The notes: generated by a model not told the origin, from the letters alone. Shown: positions 1-13,717, counted from the stretch's first letter. The stretch: DNA of 64,000 bases from Flaccisagitta enflata (GCA_965153355.1 OZ231128.1:47864001-47928000); one strand, 5' to 3'. Numbers and translations: made by a program.

Positions 1-1345
1 GACAGACAGACAAACAGACAGACTTAAAATAACAATAGATAGACAGCCAGGCAGGCAGTTAGACGGGCAGACAGAAAGCGAGGTAGGCAGAAAAACAGGA
101 AGAGAGGCAGAGCGGCAGACAGACTGACAAAAAAAACAGATCGACAAGCAGACTGACAGAAAGACAGACAGACAGACAGACAGAAAGACAGACAGACTGA
201 AAAAGAAACCAACAGACAGATACACAGATAGACAGATAGACAGATAGACAGATAGACAGATAGACAGATAGACAGACAGACAGATAGACAGACATGCAAA
301 AAGAAACACAGACAGACGACGCTCCATTAGAACCTTTTTTTCTTTTTTCTTTCTAAGCGACCACCATCTGTAAATTGCTTCCATCGTCTCTTTTATAACT
401 AGCAAATACGCCATTTTTACACCATTTTTTCCCCTTTTTGTGTGGTTTGGTCTTTCGTCATTCGTTTTTTTTTATCTACTTTTTACTGTTTTCTTTTTCA
501 TCTCGTTTATTTCATGTTTCCATCGAATTCAGCCTTTGCGCTCTCGTATAGGCATGCTGCACTGGACTTTGAACACATTGAAATTTATCTCTGAGAGCTT
601 TTTCAAAGAGAAAACGTAAGGAAAAGGTGCTGCGTCTGTAAGGTCGCATGGCCTACAGGAATCTAGCGTTTGATTGAAATCAAGTTTCTATGCAAAACCC
701 AATTTAGCTTTCAAATGCAATCTCGCAACTTTTTAGGAAGTTTTATTTTCCATTTGTTGGTCACTACATTGGTTCGTCTGTCTGCTGGTGCCTTCATACA
801 TTGCACCCGCTCTCAAATGCTACTCTTGATGTTGTGATAGAAAACTGAGACTGAAATTCATGAAACACTGATTTGACGCTATGGCCCAAAATTAAAATCC
901 GCATTTGTGGAGTTGCCTTACAAACTCCATTGTATTTCCACCTATAATCGAGGGTGGAATATTACTGACGGTTTTCTCATGCAAAATCTCAGCACTCCAA
1001 GTCCAGTAGTTTGGCTTCTACATTGTTTTGAAAATCACCAAAATTTACCTGTAAAATTGTGATTTGTATGAAAAATAAAAGAGTTGAACCTGTTAAATCT
1101 TATCAGAATTGAGTCGATATTGATTTGAAATGATTACGTTGATCCCATTTCATGTTCTTATCATTAGTAAATCTTTTCTCTGTCCATTTGTGTTTGATTA
1201 TGAGATCTCAAAATAGTTAAAGATGGAAAAAACATGAAAAATCGTTATAAATGTAGCCTGTAAGGCTTTTTTTCTTTCACCAAATAAAATCTCCTTCAAA
1301 AAATCTTCAATTTGAGACCAATCCCAGAGTTCTAGCTCAATGCGT
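1..1345. repeat. Copy A of a dispersed inverted duplication (with 35225-36480)
   Basis: Begins with (GACA/GATA)n (1-300), then single-copy-like DNA matching 35225-36480 in reverse complement. Matched landmarks: CGAATTCAGCCTTTGCGCTC (525), ATTACTGACGGTTTTCTCAT (961), ACATGAAAAATCGTTATAAA (1232), GAGTTCTAGCTCAATGCG (1327). No coding is seen. Confidence 0.85.
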
Positions 1346-2346
<1,001 letters not shown>

Positions 2347-2534
2347 TTCTTCATACCTTTAGTATTTCGTTGGATATGTTTTTATATTTTTATTGTTTTC
2401 TGTATCTGTCCTATAAAAAAGTGATGAAAACGAAAGAGAAACCATTTTTTGTATCCTGCATAAACTGAATTTGCGCATAAAAGAGAAACACGGAGAATGG
2501 AAAAAGGAAAAAGGAAAAAAGAAAAGAAAGGAGG

Positions 2535-2537
<3 letters not shown>

Positions 2538-2614
<77 letters not shown>
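2538..2614. repeat. (GA)n microsatellite
   Basis: About 77 bp of GA, about 195 bp after the TC tract and complementary to it. Confidence 0.98.
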
Positions 2615-2617
<3 letters not shown>

Positions 2618-2754
2618 TGAGAGAGATGGTGCGCACTCTTTCCATTCTTCCATTCCATGCTTCCTTTTACGAGGGATTGTAAAAGCCGCATCGTTTTAAA
2701 TCCTTCTTTGTCAGTTTGAAGGGCCGCACTTTGCTTGACACCAATCCTACCACA

Positions 2755-3530
2755 TATCCCATCACGCATGCAGCATCTCTTTGGAACGCAATTGGCCATT
2801 GGCACTCCTTCAGAGCACCATCAGCACTGCCTCTTTAAATACCTTAACTTACCTATTATCAATAGCATGCAGCATCTCTCTAGAACACCATCAGCACTAA
2901 TTCACAATACCTTTCCCAGCATAACTAAGAGCATGCAGAACTTCTCTAAAAAATCACAAGCACTTTGCGATTACTACTGTAACCAGCAAGCTGCTGGCAG
3001 CTGGCTAGCAGCGTGCAGCCTCTTTCTAGAGAGACAATCAGTGATTTTGTTTTATATACAATTCCTACTTAAAGCAATAGCACACAACGTCAGCACTGCC
3101 AGCAAAATTACGTAGCACTCAGCACCTCTTTAGAGCAACTTCCGCACAGCCATTCCTACTGTTATCCTGCATGCGGCACTTCTCTGAAACATCAAAATCA
3201 CTTCTATTCAAAATAACATACCTAACAGGTCTTCAAAGAGAGAACATGACCAACACCATGCAGCTATTCTAAAAACATGAAGCACAAAACTGATCATGCA
3301 TATCTCTCTTTTTCACCAATATCATTGCCACTCAAGACCACTCTCAGATACGGGCATCACCAAGCGCAGTTCGAAAAAAAAACCTCCATCGACGACCATA
3401 ATTTAAAAAAACTCCACCAACATGCAATTCCATTTCAAAACACCACCAATAAGTGGTGAAACCAATGTATAAACTAGCAATCTATCCTCTGATGGTTGAT
3501 ACGGGCACCGTCAGCACTGCCGCTAAAAAT
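2755..3530. repeat. Diverged minisatellite, units around AGCATGCAGCATCTCT
   Basis: AGCATGCAGCATCTCTTTGG, AACACCATCAGCACT and AATACCTT recur roughly every 60-75 bp with decay toward 3530. Reading frames across it are repeat products. Confidence 0.65.
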
Positions 3531-4214
3531 ACATGCCCGGATCAATGCGTCCACTAAAATTGTATAAGTTATCCATAAAAACACGAAAAAATGAGTGATG
3601 GTTCAAGTACATTGATGACGATATGTGGCGTTACGTGTTCATAAACCAAGTGGTAAATTAACGCATGGGGGAAGAAGCCGCCGCTATTTTTGCAATTGGC
3701 CGTAACCCACGCGCGCACACCTACGCACTCGAGCTCGAGAGAACATTTCTGCGTTCCATCTCCTAACCATGGTGCTTTAAAAACTTCCACCATGGCGCGT
3801 AAGAAAAAAACCTGTTTTCCAGGCAAACACATGTGTCAAATACACCAATTGCATGACTGATACATGTTCATTGTCGTAACCTCCATTGACTGTACACACT
3901 TAATATTTGATCGTTCACCTCGTCAGCATGGTCAGCGACAGAGACATACAAATTCATCAATCAAAGAAAGAACAACAAGGAAATAAAAAGACAGAAAAAA
4001 CATGAAAACAAATCATTCTACTTCGCTGTGGCGTAGGAGATGAGAAATCACAGGAATACTGTTTGACAAGATAATAGAAAAGAATAGAAACTTCGTTGTT
4101 TTCTATACAACCAATGAAGGTTTTACAGAAAACGATGACGCGAGATTCCACAAATTCAACATTTTCATTTCCATGGTTGAAAGTCAGAAACAGCTGCGTC
4201 TCCGGGATGGCATA

Positions 4215-4252
<38 letters not shown>

Positions 4253-5059
4253 GTTGTTTACAACTTACGCTAAAAGTTTAGAATGGCAGTTTGATGATTC
4301 AATGAGAACATTTCATTTGGTCGTTACTCGGAGTAACTTGTTAGTTGATTTCGGAATTGAAAAATGACCACTCAAGGGGGAGAGAGAACAGGTATTTATT
4401 GGCAAGCAAAAGGACGATCTGGACGGGGTTGCCGTCCCTACACCCTATAAAACATCAATTCCTAATTCTCACATACTCAAGGGGGACATGAATACACAAT
4501 TAAAGGGACCCAACCTTCATGCCTCATGCACCTCTGCGCTCTTCCACACACTTCTTAGTGTATGAAAATCGGAGTAGAGATCTTGAGCTCTTTTCAATCT
4601 TTTTCATTTCCATTTTCCACCATCCCATCAAAATCATCGACCGTTGATGCACGTTGTATGTTGTGTTCTTTTTTCGCTGTTGTGCCAGAAGAAAACCCAA
4701 GACCATAGGCTGCTTACTAAATTGCAACCAGAGAAGCAAATGTTTTAAATACCCATGTTTGTTTATAGGGGCCACAATAAATCTCACAAGTCGTCCGCCT
4801 GCCCCCTTTAAAATCACAACAAAATTCCACTTTACCGCGTTGCAATGGTGAACCTAACCCACTCCATGTACGCCACCATCTGGTAAGCGCACGAACTTCA
4901 TGCCTCCCGTTTCTTCCTGTCTGTTATTCTAATTAAGTTGTCCATCCACGGGAGACCGAAGTGAAGGGACTCAGAATGGCGTGCCTTCGGTCTTCTTATG
5001 TGAAATGAAGCGCAAAAGAAGCGCGAAGGTGCGACTCAGGAAACAACCATGGAACACCG
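3531..5059. other. Non-coding DNA, little structure
   Basis: Mixed-composition DNA with a (CT)n tract at 4216-4248 and GGGGGAGAG patches near 4375. No recognisable gene or RNA. Confidence 0.5.
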
Positions 5060-5614
5060 TGGATCTTAGGAACCGCCAGGACGTTTTTGGGATCACTCAA
5101 AGTTTCTCTTCAGTTTGGCACAGTCCACTTATCTACGAATCAAGACCCAACCATCAAAAAATATGTACGTTGCATATGCAACCTATGTACGTCCCATATG
5201 CAACATATTTACGTTGCGTATGCAACACATGTATGTTGTGTATGCAACATATATATGTCGCATATGCAACACATGTACGTTGCATACACAAACACATATA
5301 CGTTGTATATGCAACGTACATGTGTTGCATATGCAACATATATATGTTGCATACACAACATACATGTGTTGCATACGCAACGTAAATATGTTGCATATGG
5401 GACGTACATAGGTTGCATATGCAACGTACATATGTTGCATATGCAACGTACGTTGCATATGCAACACATTTTTTACAAAAAGCGATTTTTTTCAAAAAGT
5501 GCCAGATGAAATATTTTTTAATGGTTGCGTCTTGATTTGTGGACAAGTGGACTGTGCCAAACTGAAGAGAAACTTAAAGTGATCCAAAAAACGTCCTGGC
5601 GGTTCCTAAGATCC
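5060..5614. repeat. 555-bp near-perfect palindrome
   Basis: Outer arms GGATCTTAGGAACCGCCAGG (5061) and its reverse complement (5594-5613) continue inward through TTTGGCACAGTCCAC. They reach a core of GTTGCATATGCAAC-type self-complementary units, and the core is itself inverted about a centre near 5300. Both strands translate to the same Cys/Tyr-rich strings, which confirms the symmetry and shows these reading frames are not genes. Confidence 0.95.
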
Positions 5615-5632
5615 ATAGTGGGAAACGCATGT

Positions 5633-6180
5633 GTCTCGTGTGCGATGGTGCATCGCAGGGACACGCACGATGGTGCGTCCCAGGGACACAGACACACTCA
5701 CGGTGGTCACATGTGTGATGGTGCATCCCAAGGAAACAGATAAAGAAACATATGGCGGTCACATCACGCACATGCACGATGGAGCGTCCCGGAAACACAG
5801 GTAGAGCTGATGATTTGTCCAAGGAAGATGAAGATACATGTGGCGGTCATATGTGCAGTGGTGAGTGGACTGAGAAGTGCATCTAAAGGAAAACAGATAG
5901 AGACACATGGTGGTCATATATACACAATGGTGTGTCCCAGGGACACAGGTAGAGACATACATGGTGGTCACATGTTCGATGCTGCGTCCCAGGGACACAG
6001 AGACATATGGTATATGGTGGTCAAATACACAATGGTGTGTCTCAGGGACGCAGGTAGAGAGAGACACACATTGCGGTCACATGTTGGATGCTGCGTCCCG
6101 GGGACACAGATGAAGACTCACGTGGTGGTCACATGTGTGGTGGTGAGTGGTGCATCCCAGGGACACAGATACAGTATGCC
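5633..6180. repeat. Minisatellite, about 60-75 bp units (CAGGGACACAG / GGTGGTCACATG)
   Basis: GATGGTGCGTCCCAGGGACA then CAG and GGTGGTCACATGTG recur about eight times with variable spacing. It directly follows the palindrome at 5060-5614 and precedes a GTCGCG element. Confidence 0.8.
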
Positions 6181-6185
6181 CCGTT

Positions 6186-6464
6186 CGGTTGCGTGTGCAA
6201 CTCCGGCCGCTATGTCGATCGAAGTCGGTCGGTCGATCCGTTATTGGTCAGTCAGTCGGTCAGTCAGTCGGTCCGTCCGTCTCGGTCGGTCCGTCCGTCT
6301 GTCGGTTGGTCGTCACATTTTTGAAATATAGCTTAAATCTTTCTTTAGATAGATATGAAGAAAATTATTTTAGGTAATTATTAGTAATTCTTTAATTACC
6401 TTAATTACCTGGATTACATTTACTACCCTAGATACCACGCGACTAAGGTTTGTTGACCTTGTTG
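6186..6464 (+). mobile_element. GTCGCG element with GGTAATTA-rich interior
   Basis: GGTTGCGTGTGCAACTCC start, GTCGGTC/GTCC tract 6220-6310, AT-rich middle with TTAGGTAATTATTAGTAATT, then ACCACGCGACTAAGGTTTGT and GACCTTGTT. It matches the copy at 19658-20189 in reverse complement. Confidence 0.75.
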
Positions 6465-7840
6465 TATGTGCATTCGCGCACTGTGATATACATGAAGCAA
6501 TATATGTGCCACACGTGAAGCAATACATGTGCCACCTTTAGGCGGAGAATAACTGACGGCCTATTAAGCTATTTCCATGAAAGTTTAACACATTCACAAA
6601 CTTTGGTATTCCATCGAACAGGCTTACATTTTGGGGGAAATTATCAATGCGCCGTTACTCGGAAGGAGACCCGCAGGTCTCTCGGAAGGTCTCGAATACG
6701 TAGATAAACAAAAAAAAAGAAGAAGAAAGAAAAGAAGAAGAAGAAGAAGAAGAAGAAGAGAGAGAAGAGAAGAAAGGAAGGAAGAGGAAGAGAAGAGAAG
6801 AGAACAAAAAAGAATGAGGCTGGATACACATGGCTGTATCAGAAGTCGCGTGTGGGTGGGCAGGATGATGATAAAATGATTTAGATTTAGATATGCGCCT
6901 AATGAAAACTTAAAAAGTCTAATAACAAGTGACGGTCACAATATTGTTGCGGACAGGTGGGCAGGGGGCAGCCAGCACATCTGCCCCACCTATCCTTCTA
7001 ACACACACACACACATACAAAACTTCTAAAGCTCGTTTTCTACTTACCGACTCAGTGTTTAAAAGGACGGACCAACAAAGCTATATTGAGGATTTAAGTA
7101 TCTGCAATTAAAAGTCCCGTCGTAATCATTGAAAAAAAAAGGTATGTAAAATCCACAGCAAGCGCACACAAAAAAAATTCTAAAGAAAAAAAAAGATAAG
7201 GGAAAAAAAAAGTTAAAACGCCAAAAAAACTAATGGTGACAGACCGACGGACCAACATTTATTAGCAGCTCGAATAAGTTTCTCTAATCCAAACTTGCTA
7301 ATTATTAAAATCATCCAAGGAGCACAACTTTCTGAAAGCAGCGTCAGACACTTTTCACAGTAAAAACTTGTCATATAGACGCTTGGGCCATCAGTACTCG
7401 ATTTTCGAGTGCCTAGTTGCCAGTTCACAATAAGCGTGTCCCGGCCAAAGTCTTCCCATTTATGTTAAACGAAGCTGCGCTTTTCCGATTACACGGATTT
7501 AAAAAAAAAATTATTAAATGCATTGCATGCATCTGTTTTACAAAACTTCACAACGAATAAAACCAGTATGATCTTTTTGCACAGGGAAAGCGTAAATTTT
7601 ATCTATTTATCCAGTTTAAGCATTGTGTTAGTATTTGGCCTTTTATTCCAATTGAGTAAAGTTTGAATGTTTGTCATTTCAAAAACCAGAAGTCTTGATT
7701 CTGCATTATGCAAATTAGATAATTGATGATGAAACAACTTAATCTCCATAAAACTCAGGGTTGGTAAGTCGGTAAGTTAGACGGGATTGATAAGTCGGAA
7801 AATCCCAGGGGAAAATATAAGTTACTCTGAAGGAAAGAAA
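6465..7840. other. Non-coding DNA with purine tract and element fragments
   Basis: 6710-6815 is an AAG/GAA-rich purine tract. Minus-strand end fragments of GTCGCG-type elements lie at 6815-6866 and 6921-6990. The rest is AT-rich without a convincing reading frame. Confidence 0.5.
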
Positions 7841-8036
7841 ACAAGGCCGGATACTCGACTACCGAAGTCGCGTGCGGGTGGGCAGGGGCCATTTTGAGTC
7901 TTGGGACCATTTTGGCAAAACAGTGAGTCAAAAATAAAATTATAGAAAAAAAAGTGCATGACACCATGGTTGACTCACCAACCGACCAACCATTGGACAA
8001 AGCAGGTTGTAGAATTAGCGTACACGCGACTAAAAA
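7841..8036 (-). mobile_element. GTCGCG element, minus orientation
   Basis: Starts (on plus) ACAAGGCCGGATACTCGACT, then GTCGCGTGCGGGTGGGCAGG, ACCGACCAACC tract, and ends TACACGCGACTAAAAA. It is head-to-head with the next copy, 38 bp apart. Confidence 0.8.
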
Positions 8037-8073
8037 TGCTGCCTGCCATCAGAATAGAACTTTACTGCTCGTG

Positions 8074-8264
8074 TTTTGTCGCGTGCTACGCTCTCTACAC
8101 CGCTGTCGTCCTCCATCTGTCTGTCGGTCCAGCCGTCAATGGAGTCAGTCCGTCAAACTTTCTTTTTGCAGGCTGCCTCACTGCTCAGCCAAATGATCAA
8201 GTAACAAGCGCCACACTAAATCACCGCACGCGACTGGGGTAGCCGTGTATCCGGCCTTGTTTTC
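8074..8264 (+). mobile_element. GTCGCG element, plus orientation
   Basis: TTTTGTCGCGTGCTACGCTC start, GTCGGTCC tract, AAACTTTCTTTTTGCAGGCT, and CGCACGCGACTGGGGTAGCC to CGGCCTTGTTTT. Confidence 0.8.
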
Positions 8265-8869
8265 GCCTAAATGCGGCGTATTTGTTGGCCTATAACTGAC
8301 GTTTTAGTATTAGGCAGTTTCCAACTATGACACTGTACTTTTATTCGCGCGCAAACACAAAAAACACACACACAGAACACAGAACACAAAACAAACTAAA
8401 CACCTTTGCGCGCGCAAGCGAGTCAAAGTATTGCACGCCTTTTGTGGGTCGCGCGCACGCGCACGCGCACCAAATGTTGTTTCATTGCAAGTTGTTTGAC
8501 CCAAATAAGAATGGCTTAACTCTCTCGGCCGAGGGAATAACATTTGAGGTGGGAAAGCTTTTCTTTCCTATGGCAGCCGAGTCCGGGAGAAGAAATCAAT
8601 GTTTTCTTATTTGCTAAAGAAATCCAACTAGCAAAAGTGCCCAGGTGGTATTGAATTAGGTAGGTAAGAAAAAAAGAAAAGAAAAGAAGGTGGACATAGC
8701 CAGGAAGAATCAAAAAGAAAAGTAAAACAAAAGAAGTATTCAAATAAATATGGAAAGATAGGAAGGGAGACAGACAGTTAAAGCATTTACTGGTCCCCAA
8801 AACACCAAACTCAATAGAAACGCAGGCGGTTTTAACACGACTGCGATGACCAAATGTTGCAGCGTGGAC

Positions 8870-9041
<172 letters not shown>

Positions 9042-9146
9042 GGAATTGCAGAGGCGGAATTTTCTTTATCTCTGTTTTATTCCTTTTCTTTTTTTCGTCG
9101 ATTGAATCTCGCAACATTTGGTGGGGACAAATGGACCGTGATAAAC

Positions 9147-9475
9147 GCTCTCCAGTGCAGTCACGCAGTCAGGATAAACTGATGCCACAGTGTGCAGCAA
9201 CTTGGCAAAAAGTAGTGCAGTAAATGGTCTACTGTGCAGTCACGCATTAAGGACAAACTGATGCTAAAGTGTGTCAAAACTTGAAGAAAAGGAAGTGCAG
9301 TAAATGGCCTACAGTTCAGTGACACGGTCAATATAAACTGATGCCAAAGTGTGCCAAAACTAGGAAGAAGGAAGTGCAGCAAATGGTTTTCAGTGCAGTG
9401 CAGTCATTCTAGACTAATGCTATTGTGTGAAAAACCTGGGAAAGGCAAATTGCGGTAAAAGCTCCCTACAGAAAT
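9147..9475. repeat. Minisatellite, about 85 bp unit, four copies
   Basis: Each unit contains GTGCAGTCACGCAGTCAGGA, TAAACTGATGCCA, AGTGTGCCAAAAC and GGAAGTGCAGTAAATGG. Identity decays toward 9475. Confidence 0.8.
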
Positions 9476-9683
9476 TTCCTAATACAGTCAGTATGAACAG
9501 ACACCATGTTGTTCCAAAATTTTGTTTTTAGGTGCGACAAAGCATTCGTTCGACGATCCACACGTCGCACCTTATTGGCCTACTTGGCCTTGTTTTAAGA
9601 GAAAAACTGTGAACGCCTAAGTTGTCACTACTATTCAGTAGGAGTTGATATCGGCACATGCCAATAAGGGAAGTGCTGTAATA

Positions 9684-10292
9684 CCGGGTGGTCACCCGGA
9701 ATTGAGTAAATGTATGATGCCATTACTCATTAACTACAAGAGAAAATTAGTTGGGGATGGTCTAGAATTGAGGAGAATTGGTGAACGTTTGCTTATCTAA
9801 AAAGAGATAGTCCCATAATGGTAAAGAAACTGCCCTCTAAGTTTTATTTCAGTATATGTCAATTTGGAAAAGTCGTGCAATTTTGCGCAGAATCCTTGTC
9901 TAATGTCAAGTCAATTCATTTTGACTAGAGACATTTTAGGTAAGAATTTGCGATTCTTATGATTCTCTTTTCAAAACAGGATTAAAAACTCATCAATTTG
10001 GCACCAAAAATGAAATTTAGCTTTACCCAATCATCAGATGTACTTAAAACATCATCGACATTGAGAAAATAAGAAAAAATCAATCGTCCAAATTACTCCA
10101 ATTTTGGCATCAATTCCCGATCTTGGAAAAAAGCATCTACAGCCATAACTTGAAAGCTTTTTGGGCTACAATACCCATCCTAGGCTTAAAAGTAAACATT
10201 CATTAATTTTCTTTGTAATGAATTATTGCCCACATTTCAACTATCAGTCTTAGCGTCCAAAAAGATTTATTCAATTCCGGCTGATCACCCGG
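9684..10292. mobile_element. TIR element with TA target site
   Basis: Ends CCGGGTGGTCACCCGGAATT (plus) and CCGGGTGATCAGCCGGAATT (minus), continuing GA(G/A)TAAAT, flanked by TA on both sides. TA duplication suggests a Tc1/mariner-type non-autonomous element. The interior is AT-rich without a reading frame of note. Confidence 0.75.
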
Positions 10293-10555
10293 TAGCTCTC
10301 CACTGCTGTCACAAAGTCAGTTTGACTGGACGGACGGACCGGCTGACACAGCAAAGTATAGTCTTCGAATGAATATTTAGTGAGTAGAAAAGAAAACGGT
10401 TCATTGACGCAAATTGAGGCTGGGGTAAATAAGGTACTCGGCGCTCGTGTCGAGTTAATTCTGCAATTACGGAGAGGAAAACTCTAATGAAACGATGACT
10501 AAAAGCTTTTCTTCCTTCTTCAGCATTCCTTCGCTCGCACTTTTTTTTCATTCTT

Positions 10556-10770
10556 TTTTAGTCGCGTGCACGCGACTCTACAACCCGCTATGTTGGTCGG
10601 TCTGTTCGTCATTCGGTCGGTCAGTCACCGTTTGCTTTTTTAGCGTTTTCAATGTTTTTGGGCGTCTTTTGCATAACTGCTCCTGCCCAAATGCTTGAGT
10701 TAGCATGTTTCATCACTGCCCCTGCCCACCCGTTCACGACTTTGGTAGCCTTGTATCCGGCCTTGTTTCT
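10556..10770 (+). mobile_element. GTCGCG element, near complete
   Basis: TTTAGTCGCGTGCACGCGAC hairpin, TCTACAACCCGC, GTCGGTC-rich tract, CTTTTTTAGCGTTTTC, CCCCTGCCCACCCG, then GACTTTGGTAGCCTTGTATC and CGGCCTTGTT. It is one of the clearest copies. Confidence 0.8.
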
Positions 10771-11204
10771 TCATCAATCGACATGCAATTCACAAATTGA
10801 CTGACTAGTTACTACCATGTCGTGCGGCATGCCAGCCCATTGACCTACGGCAGGCGTCCTGTTTTAGGGTGCGAACCTTCCAGTTCGGTTTGGAAGCGCA
10901 TCAAATCGCCCATGTATCAAACCGCAAAAACCGTTATTCACAGTCAACCATCCCAACAACAATGACAAATTGTACATTACCAACAACAGTGACAAATCAA
11001 GCAACAAAAGCAGCAGCGACAATGACAAATTTGACATCAATAACAACAACAATGACGCCGCAGAAAACGATTTCATTGCTTTGGAAATTTTTTTTTTTTA
11101 TTTAATTCACAAAACGACGACACCGGAAGCGACGAGGAAAATGAAAAGGAGGAGGATGAGGAGGAAGAAGAAGAGGATGTGAAGGACGAGGAAGAAGAGG
11201 AGGA

Positions 11205-11238
<34 letters not shown>

Positions 11239-11640
11239 GAGAAGATTGTTCCCCTCGCAGAGCAGTTTACCCCGTTTGCGCGAGTAACAAATCGTCGCTT
11301 TGAACTCCACTGGAAACAATTACTCGGGTGATTACACCGATTCTCATTTACCCGACGCCACACCATTTTCAAGCCAACTTGCCAGCCAATCTGTATGCCA
11401 ATTAGAATGCCTCGCTTCAACCCCTCGCCAGTGTTTAGCCTGATTCTCATTTACCCAACGCCACATCGTTTTCATGCCCATTAGCACAGTAGTTGTTGTC
11501 TTGACTTGGAAAAAGAGAGGATATCGTAGCTTGAATATTGATTACAGCAGAAGGATCAGTATTTTACTTGGGTGACGTTTAGGCTCCAATTAATCCAAGG
11601 TGTTGACAAATGACATCCATCTATGGCTTATCTTAGGAAA
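10771..11640. other. Non-coding DNA with ACAATGAC and GGA-rich tracts
   Basis: 10950-11060 is rich in ACAACAATGACAAAT repeats and 11135-11235 in GGAGGAAGA and GA. A short duplicated phrase (GATTCTCATTTACCC-ACGCCACA) appears at 11338 and 11440. No gene is seen. Confidence 0.55.
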
Positions 11641-12473
11641 AACAGGTCGCCCAAGGGCAATATGTGGTCAGCGATACCCGTTGCCCTGCTTTGACTGAAT
11701 GTGAATTGGAGTGAGGGGAAGCAGGGCAGTGGCCCCGAAGAGGACAAAGTCCTTTAGAACACAGGGGCACTTTCGTTCGTCCTGCCTGAAAAAATGGATA
11801 CGATGCTATTGAGGGCTGACTGAAGAGCTTCAAGAGCCTAAACTAAGATCTAAGAGGGCTGATGTAAGGCCTGAGAATGCTAATTGGAAGCATAAGAGAG
11901 GTGACAAGAGGCTTGAGAGAGTTGGATCAAGACTTGAAAGGCCAGAGGACAAATTTGAAGCCTGAGAGCAATGAATTGAGGCTTAGATGGCTGATTTGAG
12001 GCCTGAGAGGCTTGGTTTGATTTCTGAGAATTTGGATTTGAGGCCTGATCGGCCTAATTTGAGGCCCGATAAGCCTAATTTTAGGCATGAAAGGCCAGGT
12101 TTGAGGCTGGAAAGGTTGGATTTGAGGCCTGAGAGGCCAGATTCTAGTCCTCAGAGGCTGGATTTGAGGTCTAAGAGGCTGGATTTGAGGCCTGAGAGGC
12201 CAGAATTGAGGTCTGAGGGGCCTGATGAGTGTGGGGGACGTACGAACGGATGGACGGACGGACGTACGGACGGACGGATGTACGGACGGTCGGACGGACG
12301 GACGGACGGACGGACGTACGGAAGGATGGACGGACGGACAGAAGAAGGATGGACAGACGACAGAAGGATGGACAGACGGACGGACGGACGACGGACGGAC
12401 GGACGGACGGACAAATGAAAGTCCTCCTGTGTTCGACAGGACTTTGTCCCCTTTGGGGCCGCTGCTCAAAAAC
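11641..12473 (+). mobile_element. AGCGGCCCC fold-back element, type II
   Basis: Starts AACAGGTCGCCCAAGGGCAA then TGGTCAGCGATACCCG, end hairpin GCCCTGCTT...AAGCAGGGC, then arm GACAAAGTCC...GAACACAGGGG. Internal units GGCCTGAGAGGCCAGATTTG (11850-12225), a (GGAC)n run 12240-12410, and the inverted arm TCCTGTGTTCGACAGGACTT ending GGGGCCGCTGCTCAAAAA. Confidence 0.85.
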
Positions 12474-13008
12474 TCAAAGTATACTGCATAGACCAATACT
12501 CATGCCAATAACTCTTTCCATGGGTGATTTCACCGATACTCATCTACCCGACATCAAGTTTGCATGCCCATGAATTCAAAACTTTTATTGTTTATGATCC
12601 AACTTCAGCGCCATTTTCAATTTCCTCCACACTTTTATACCTCATCCAATTCTTTTCAAATGCGTTTTCTACCTGAAATTCGTCATCATCCTATTTTTAT
12701 TTCCTGCTCAATTTTCCCTTTCGACGCGCCAATGAGTTTCAGATCCATTGCATTGACGTTTACTTCAATTTTCCATCCATATTCATACTTTCATCTTCGT
12801 TTTATAATGGTTCCAATTCTACATAAACCATATGGACACATGTAACACGTCGTAATCTTAATCTTCATAAGTCGTCTTTATTCTCGTCCTTCCCACAACG
12901 CTCCTCCCTCCCTTGAATGAATGAATTTTATTTTGAAGACAAACATAGAATTACAAAACAAGAGTTGTAACTGTCTGCCCCCAAGGATAGCCCATGAAAG
13001 TCTTCTCT
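12474..13008. other. Non-coding DNA
   Basis: CT/AT-rich unique-looking sequence; a reading frame at 12564-12845 has no recognisable domain and biased, repeat-like composition. Confidence 0.45.
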
Positions 13009-13245
13009 TCCTTCTCCCTCCCTTCATCTTCTCATCCTCCTCCCTCCCTTCATCTTCTCATCCTCCTCCCTCCCTTCATCTTCTCATCCTCCTCTCTCCC
13101 TTCATCTTCTCATCCTCCTCCCTCCCTTCATCTTCTCATCTTCCTCCCTCCCTTCATCTTCTCATCCTCCTCCCCCTCTCTCCCTCGTCCTTCCCACAAC
13201 GCTCCCCCCTCCCTTCATCTTCTCATCCTCCTCCCTTCCTCTCTC
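13009..13245. repeat. 26-bp minisatellite (TCCCTCCCTTCATCTTCTCA-TCCTCC)
   Basis: About eight head-to-tail copies, with one interruption at 13180-13205. Confidence 0.95.
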
Positions 13246-13539
13246 CCTTGTCTGCCTCTCGAGAGATCCCTTGGCCTGTCCTCTGCCATATGTTCCTCAA
13301 GAGAGCCATTTTCCCCTTTTTGTTTAACAAAAAAAAAAAAAGATAATTATTTGTCTCTGTGAAAAGCTATTGGTCTGGGCGTTACTACATTGGAGATTAA
13401 AGCCCCCCCAAACGCGCTACTTGTTTTGGTTTGAACGTCCGCGGCTTATGTTGCCATTTCTAATGTTTTGAGAGAGATAGATAGAGGAAACAGAGGAAAA
13501 GCGGGCAGAGATAAACCATCAACAACGCTAGCTACTCTG

Positions 13540-13629
13540 CCTTTTTGTCTATCTGTCTGCCTGTCGGTTTGTCTGTCGCTGTGGTTCTGTCTGTCTGTCT
13601 ATCTGTCTGTCTATCTGTCTGTCTGTTTT

Positions 13630-13717
<88 letters not shown>

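Noticed and set aside
5087-5546. Cys/Tyr-rich reading frames on both strands
   Set aside because: Both strands give the same peptides because the DNA is a palindrome; there is no start context, splice signal or family.
11073-11450. Ser-rich minus-strand frame
   Set aside because: Driven by the GGA/GA purine tract at 11135-11235.
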